Origin: Gammaproteobacteria bacterium
Lineage (GTDB): Bacteria; Pseudomonadota; Gammaproteobacteria; UBA6429; Thiohalophilaceae
Assembly: GCA_011052165.1 (NCBI GenBank)
Contig: DRJN01000362.1
Coordinates: 1-7,966, forward strand
Length of the DNA stretch: 7,966 bases
Reading direction: 5' to 3'
Each line of letters begins with the position of its first letter. Position 1 is the first letter of the stretch. Below are positions 5,892 to 7,966 of the stretch, one piece after another. The position numbers and the translations under genes were made by a program. Below the pieces are notes generated by a model. It was given only the letters and a program-made list of their open reading frames with translations, was not told where the DNA came from and did no database searches.

Positions 5892-7441
5892 TCTTCCAGC
5901 TCCAGCAGGGAATGACCGGTCATGGCACCCGGTTTTTCCAGCCCTAAGAGATAGAGCAGGGTGGGGGTGATGTCCGACAGGGCGCCGCGTGATTCGAACC
6001 TGGCGGGACGCCCCACATAGATCAGCGGCACCACGTTTGCGGTATGGGCCGTATGCGCCTGGCCGGTTTTCGAGTTCATCATTTTCTCGGCATTACCGTG
6101 ATCGGCGGTAATAAGCATCTCCCCCCCCCTTTTGATCGCGGCATCCCGGACCCGCCCGATACACTGATCCAGGTATTCGATAGCTTTGATGGCCGCTTTG
6201 AAATTGCCGGTATGACCGACCATATCCGCATTAGCGTAATTGCAGATGATCACGTCGTATTTGTCACTTTCAATGGCTTCAACCAGTTTGTCGGTAACTT
6301 CCGGGGCGCTCATCTCCGGCTTCAGATCGTAGGTTGGCACGTCGGGCGAAGGGATGAGAATGCGATCTTCAAAATCAAACGGTGTTTCACGCCCACCGTT
6401 GAAAAAGAACGTGATATGAGCGTATTTTTCAGTTTCGGCAATACGCAGCTGGTGCAGGCCCAGGTGTGAAATGTATTCACCAAATACATTACGCAGGCGC
6501 TCGGGCGGATAGGCCACTGGAATATCATAGTCCGAACTGTATTCGGTAAGGCTGACAAACTGCCCCAGTGCTGGTTTCCGTTCACGTTCGAAGCAGTTGA
6601 AATCCGGTTCGATGAAAGGCCGTGTGATCTGCCTGGCCCGGTCGGAACGGAAGTTCATGAACACCATGACATCACCGTCGTTCACCCGGATCGGCTGGCC
6701 CTCATCGCCGATGATGGCGGTCGCCTGGACAAACTCATCCGTCTCACCGCGGCGGTAGGCTTTTTCCAGACCCTCCATGGCGGTTTTCACCTGAAACTCA
6801 CTTTTGCCCTGGGCAATCAGATCATAGGCGCTCTGGATGCGGGGCCAGCGATGATCCCGGTCCATGGCATAATAACGGCCGATGACGGAGGCAAAGCGAC
6901 CGCCCCCCACACGCTCGAACACGGCCTGCATTTTTTCGATGGATTCACAGGCGCTCCTGGGTGCGGTATCACGGCCATCCAAAAAGGCGTGGAGATAAAC
7001 GTTCTCAACCCCCTGGCGCACGCCCAGCTCGACCATGGCGTGGATATGATTCTCGTGGCTGTGGACGCCCCCCGGCGACAGCAGGCCAAGAATATGCAGG
7101 GCCCTGTTATTATCCCGCGCCATATCCGCAGCATCCACCAGGGTCTGGTTGCTGAAAAAAGAGCCGGTTTTTACCGAACGACTGATCCGGGTAAATTCCT
7201 GATAGACCACCCGCCCGGCGCCCAGATTCAGATGCCCCACCTCGGAATTCCCCATCTGTCCGGATGGCAGGCCGACTTCAGCGCCCGAACCGTGAATGAA
7301 CGTGTGGGGATAGTTTTCCCACAGGGCATTCCACACCGGTTTTTTGGCGTGCAGGATAGCGTTACCCTCCGGTTCCTCGGAATACCCCCAACCATCGAGA
7401 ATAAGCAGAACCATGGGTTTGGGAATCAATGACATAGGCAT
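5888..7441 (-). CDS. gpmI: 2,3-bisphosphoglycerate-independent phosphoglycerate mutase
   Basis: The 517-residue cytoplasmic enzyme interconverts 3- and 2-phosphoglycerate in glycolysis and gluconeogenesis, using manganese and a phosphoserine intermediate. Family landmarks are all present: LDGWG with Asp16, GNSEVGH with the phosphorylated Ser66, SPGGVHSHENH (122-132), FLDGRDT (153-159), GRYYAMDRD (188-196), NFRSDRARQ (263-271) with Arg265/Arg268, EKYAH (338-342) with Lys339, GGRETPF (349-355), NYANADMVGHTG (401-412) with Asp406/His410, TADHGNAE (445-452) with Asp447/His448, and AHTAH (462-466) with the last metal-binding His. Length and motif spacing match the family, so it should be active. 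Two start codons are possible, ATG at 7441 or the one encoding Met3 at 7435; neither has a clear Shine-Dalgarno sequence. The stop TGA overlaps the proposed envC start by four bases. It is the first gene of the minus-strand run, the same order as in Pseudomonas and E. coli (gpmI/gpmM then envC). Confidence 0.97.
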   Translation of the reverse strand: MPMSLIPKPMVLLILDGWGYSEEPEGNAILHAKKPVWNALWENYPHTFIHGSGAEVGLPSGQMGNSEVGHLNLGAGRVVYQEFTRISRSVKTGSFFSNQTLVDAADMARDNNRALHILGLLSPGGVHSHENHIHAMVELGVRQGVENVYLHAFLDGRDTAPRSACESIEKMQAVFERVGGGRFASVIGRYYAMDRDHRWPRIQSAYDLIAQGKSEFQVKTAMEGLEKAYRRGETDEFVQATAIIGDEGQPIRVNDGDVMVFMNFRSDRARQITRPFIEPDFNCFERERKPALGQFVSLTEYSSDYDIPVAYPPERLRNVFGEYISHLGLHQLRIAETEKYAHITFFFNGGRETPFDFEDRILIPSPDVPTYDLKPEMSAPEVTDKLVEAIESDKYDVIICNYANADMVGHTGNFKAAIKAIEYLDQCIGRVRDAAIKRGGEMLITADHGNAEKMMNSKTGQAHTAHTANVVPLIYVGRPARFESRGALSDITPTLLYLLGLEKPGAMTGHSLLELED

Positions 7442-7540
7442 AGTTGACAGGTCGACTAGTGAATCATCGTGTTGCTGGAATCGATCCAGAGCGCGTGCTG
7501 CGGCATTGTCCCAAATACCCTTTAGCAGTGCAAATTAGGC

Positions 7541-7564
7541 TTTTGACATCCCGATGGGACAAAA
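7541..7564. promoter_or_regulatory. Imperfect dyad in the gpmI/arsR divergent region
   Basis: TTTTG (7541-7545) and TCCC (7549-7552) pair with GGGA (7556-7559) and CAAAA (7560-7564) around GAT, leaving ACA unpaired on the left. GGGACAA (7556-7562) also matches, inverted, TTGTCCC at 7506-7512. On the minus strand TTGTCC followed after 17 bases by CCTAAT could be a weak gpmI promoter. These are candidate regulator or polymerase sites; none is strong. Confidence 0.25.
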
Positions 7565-7609
7565 AATCAGGTTTTTTATAAATAAACCTTCTCAAAGGCG
7601 GCATAATTG

Positions 7610-7615
7610 TATAAT
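7610..7615 (+). promoter_or_regulatory. Likely -10 box of the ArsR-family gene
   Basis: A perfect TATAAT lies 73 bases before the ArsR-family ATG. The -35 region at the right distance (about 7586-7592, ACCTTCT) does not resemble TTGACA, which would suit an activated or weak promoter. It implies a leader of about 65-70 bases that contains two inverted repeats. Confidence 0.4.
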
Positions 7616-7623
7616 GTTTTGAT

Positions 7624-7677
7624 AATAAAGGGCAGCGCAAGCTTTATTTATGTCAAGCACAAAACCGTGCTGTAACA
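7624..7677 (+). promoter_or_regulatory. Two inverted repeats in the ArsR-family leader (candidate operators)
   Basis: The first is AATAAAG (7624-7630) with CTTTATT (7642-7648), an 11-base loop. The second is AGCAC (7656-7660) with GTGCT (7667-7671), loop AAAACC, with outer TGT (7651-7653) and ACA (7675-7677) adding symmetry. Both sit between the -10 box and the AGGG ribosome binding site, where an ArsR-type repressor would block its own transcription. They could instead be leader RNA hairpins. Confidence 0.4.
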
Positions 7678-7688
7678 GGGTGATTATT

Positions 7689-7966
7689 ATGTATACCAAG
7701 GCCGATGCTATGAATCTTGATCCCGCTATCCTGATAACTCGTGATGAAGACATTGATCGCGCCTCACGCTCGCTCAAAGCCATGTCTCATCCCCTGCGCC
7801 TGAAGATCCTCTGCACCCTGGGCAGCAGGGAAATCAGCGTACAGGAAATCGTGGAGAGTGTTGGCACATCACAGAGCAATATTTCCCAGCATCTGGCCAT
7901 CCTGCGTGACAAAGGTATTCTGGAATCCCGCAAGGATGCCAATCGGGTGTATTATCGTGTGGGTGA
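7689..7966 (+). CDS. ArsR/SmtB-family transcriptional regulator, N-terminal part (3' end outside window)
   Basis: The visible 92 residues contain a complete winged helix-turn-helix of ArsR type. Residues 24-42 (RASRSLKAMSHPLRLKILC) form the opening helices, EISVQEIVESVGTSQSNISQHLAILRDKGI (48-77) the helix-turn-helix, and ESRKDANRVYYRV (79-91) the wing. There is a single cysteine, Cys42, in the ILCTLG position. Cysteines at this site are redox or persulfide sensors in BigR/YgaV/SqrR-type members, but the partner cysteine would lie beyond the window. No CxC-type arsenic or zinc site is visible. The start ATG has AGGG eight bases upstream; GTG at 7680 is in frame too but would overlap that site. 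The gene is divergent from gpmI, and in related gammaproteobacteria rhodanese, glutaredoxin and secB genes lie on that side, so a sulfur or redox role is plausible but inferred. Confidence 0.88.
   Translation, partial: MYTKADAMNLDPAILITRDEDIDRASRSLKAMSHPLRLKILCTLGSREISVQEIVESVGTSQSNISQHLAILRDKGILESRKDANRVYYRVG

Noticed and set aside
6851..7432. Open frame of 193 codons on the plus strand opposite gpmI
   Set aside because: It is antisense to the best-conserved part of gpmI and has no start signal or domain of its own.
7592..7783. 63-codon minus-strand frame across the ArsR leader
   Set aside because: It is antisense to the ArsR-family gene start, crosses the promoter and dyads, and has no domain.
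1..7966. tRNA or rRNA genes
   Set aside because: I saw no cloverleaf with a GTTCRANTC-type arm and a CCA end, and no rRNA-like stretch, though this was checked by eye only.

Overview
The window looks like chromosomal DNA of a gammaproteobacterium. The main reason is the minus-strand gene order gpmI - envC - ctpA - yibQ, a synteny known from Pseudomonas and, without ctpA, from enterobacteria. The genus cannot be named from the sequence.

Layout from left to right. (1) Positions 1-626, plus strand: the 3' end of a large RTX-type secreted protein, with glycine/aspartate-rich calcium-binding nonapeptides followed by a haemolysin-type calcium-binding-related domain. (2) Positions 627-1050: a gene-free stretch holding a candidate terminator, a perfect 30-bp inverted repeat of dispersed REP/MITE type, a second short hairpin, and the promoter of the next operon. 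(3) Positions 1051-1577, plus strand: a two-gene type II toxin-antitoxin module, a ribbon-helix-helix antitoxin and a RelE/ParE-family toxin overlapping as GTGA. (4) Positions 1578-1888: a 311-bp gene-free stretch between convergent genes, ending in a 9-bp GC-rich hairpin. (5) Positions 1889-7441, minus strand: five genes in one direction. In transcription order they are gpmI (phosphoglycerate mutase), envC (amidase activator), ctpA (S41 processing protease), yibQ-type divergent polysaccharide deacetylase, and a DJ-1/PfpI-family protein. (6) Positions 7442-7688: a divergent regulatory region. (7) Positions 7689-7966, plus strand: the 5' part of an ArsR-family regulator gene that runs off the window.

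Functionally, the minus-strand cluster joins a glycolytic enzyme to periplasmic envelope maintenance. EnvC-type proteins activate peptidoglycan amidases at the division site, CtpA-type proteases control periplasmic proteins including cell-wall hydrolases, and YibQ belongs to a polysaccharide-deacetylase-like family. The DJ-1-like protein is joined by a 25-bp overlap and is the least expected member.

The most notable observation is that envC has no ATG, GTG or TTG codon in frame anywhere in its first 123 codons. The only start giving a full-length protein with a signal peptide is a CTG that overlaps the gpmI stop as CTGA. I found no evidence of a wholly new multi-gene system. The left part (RTX tail, dispersed repeat, toxin-antitoxin) looks like accessory DNA beside a conserved core operon.
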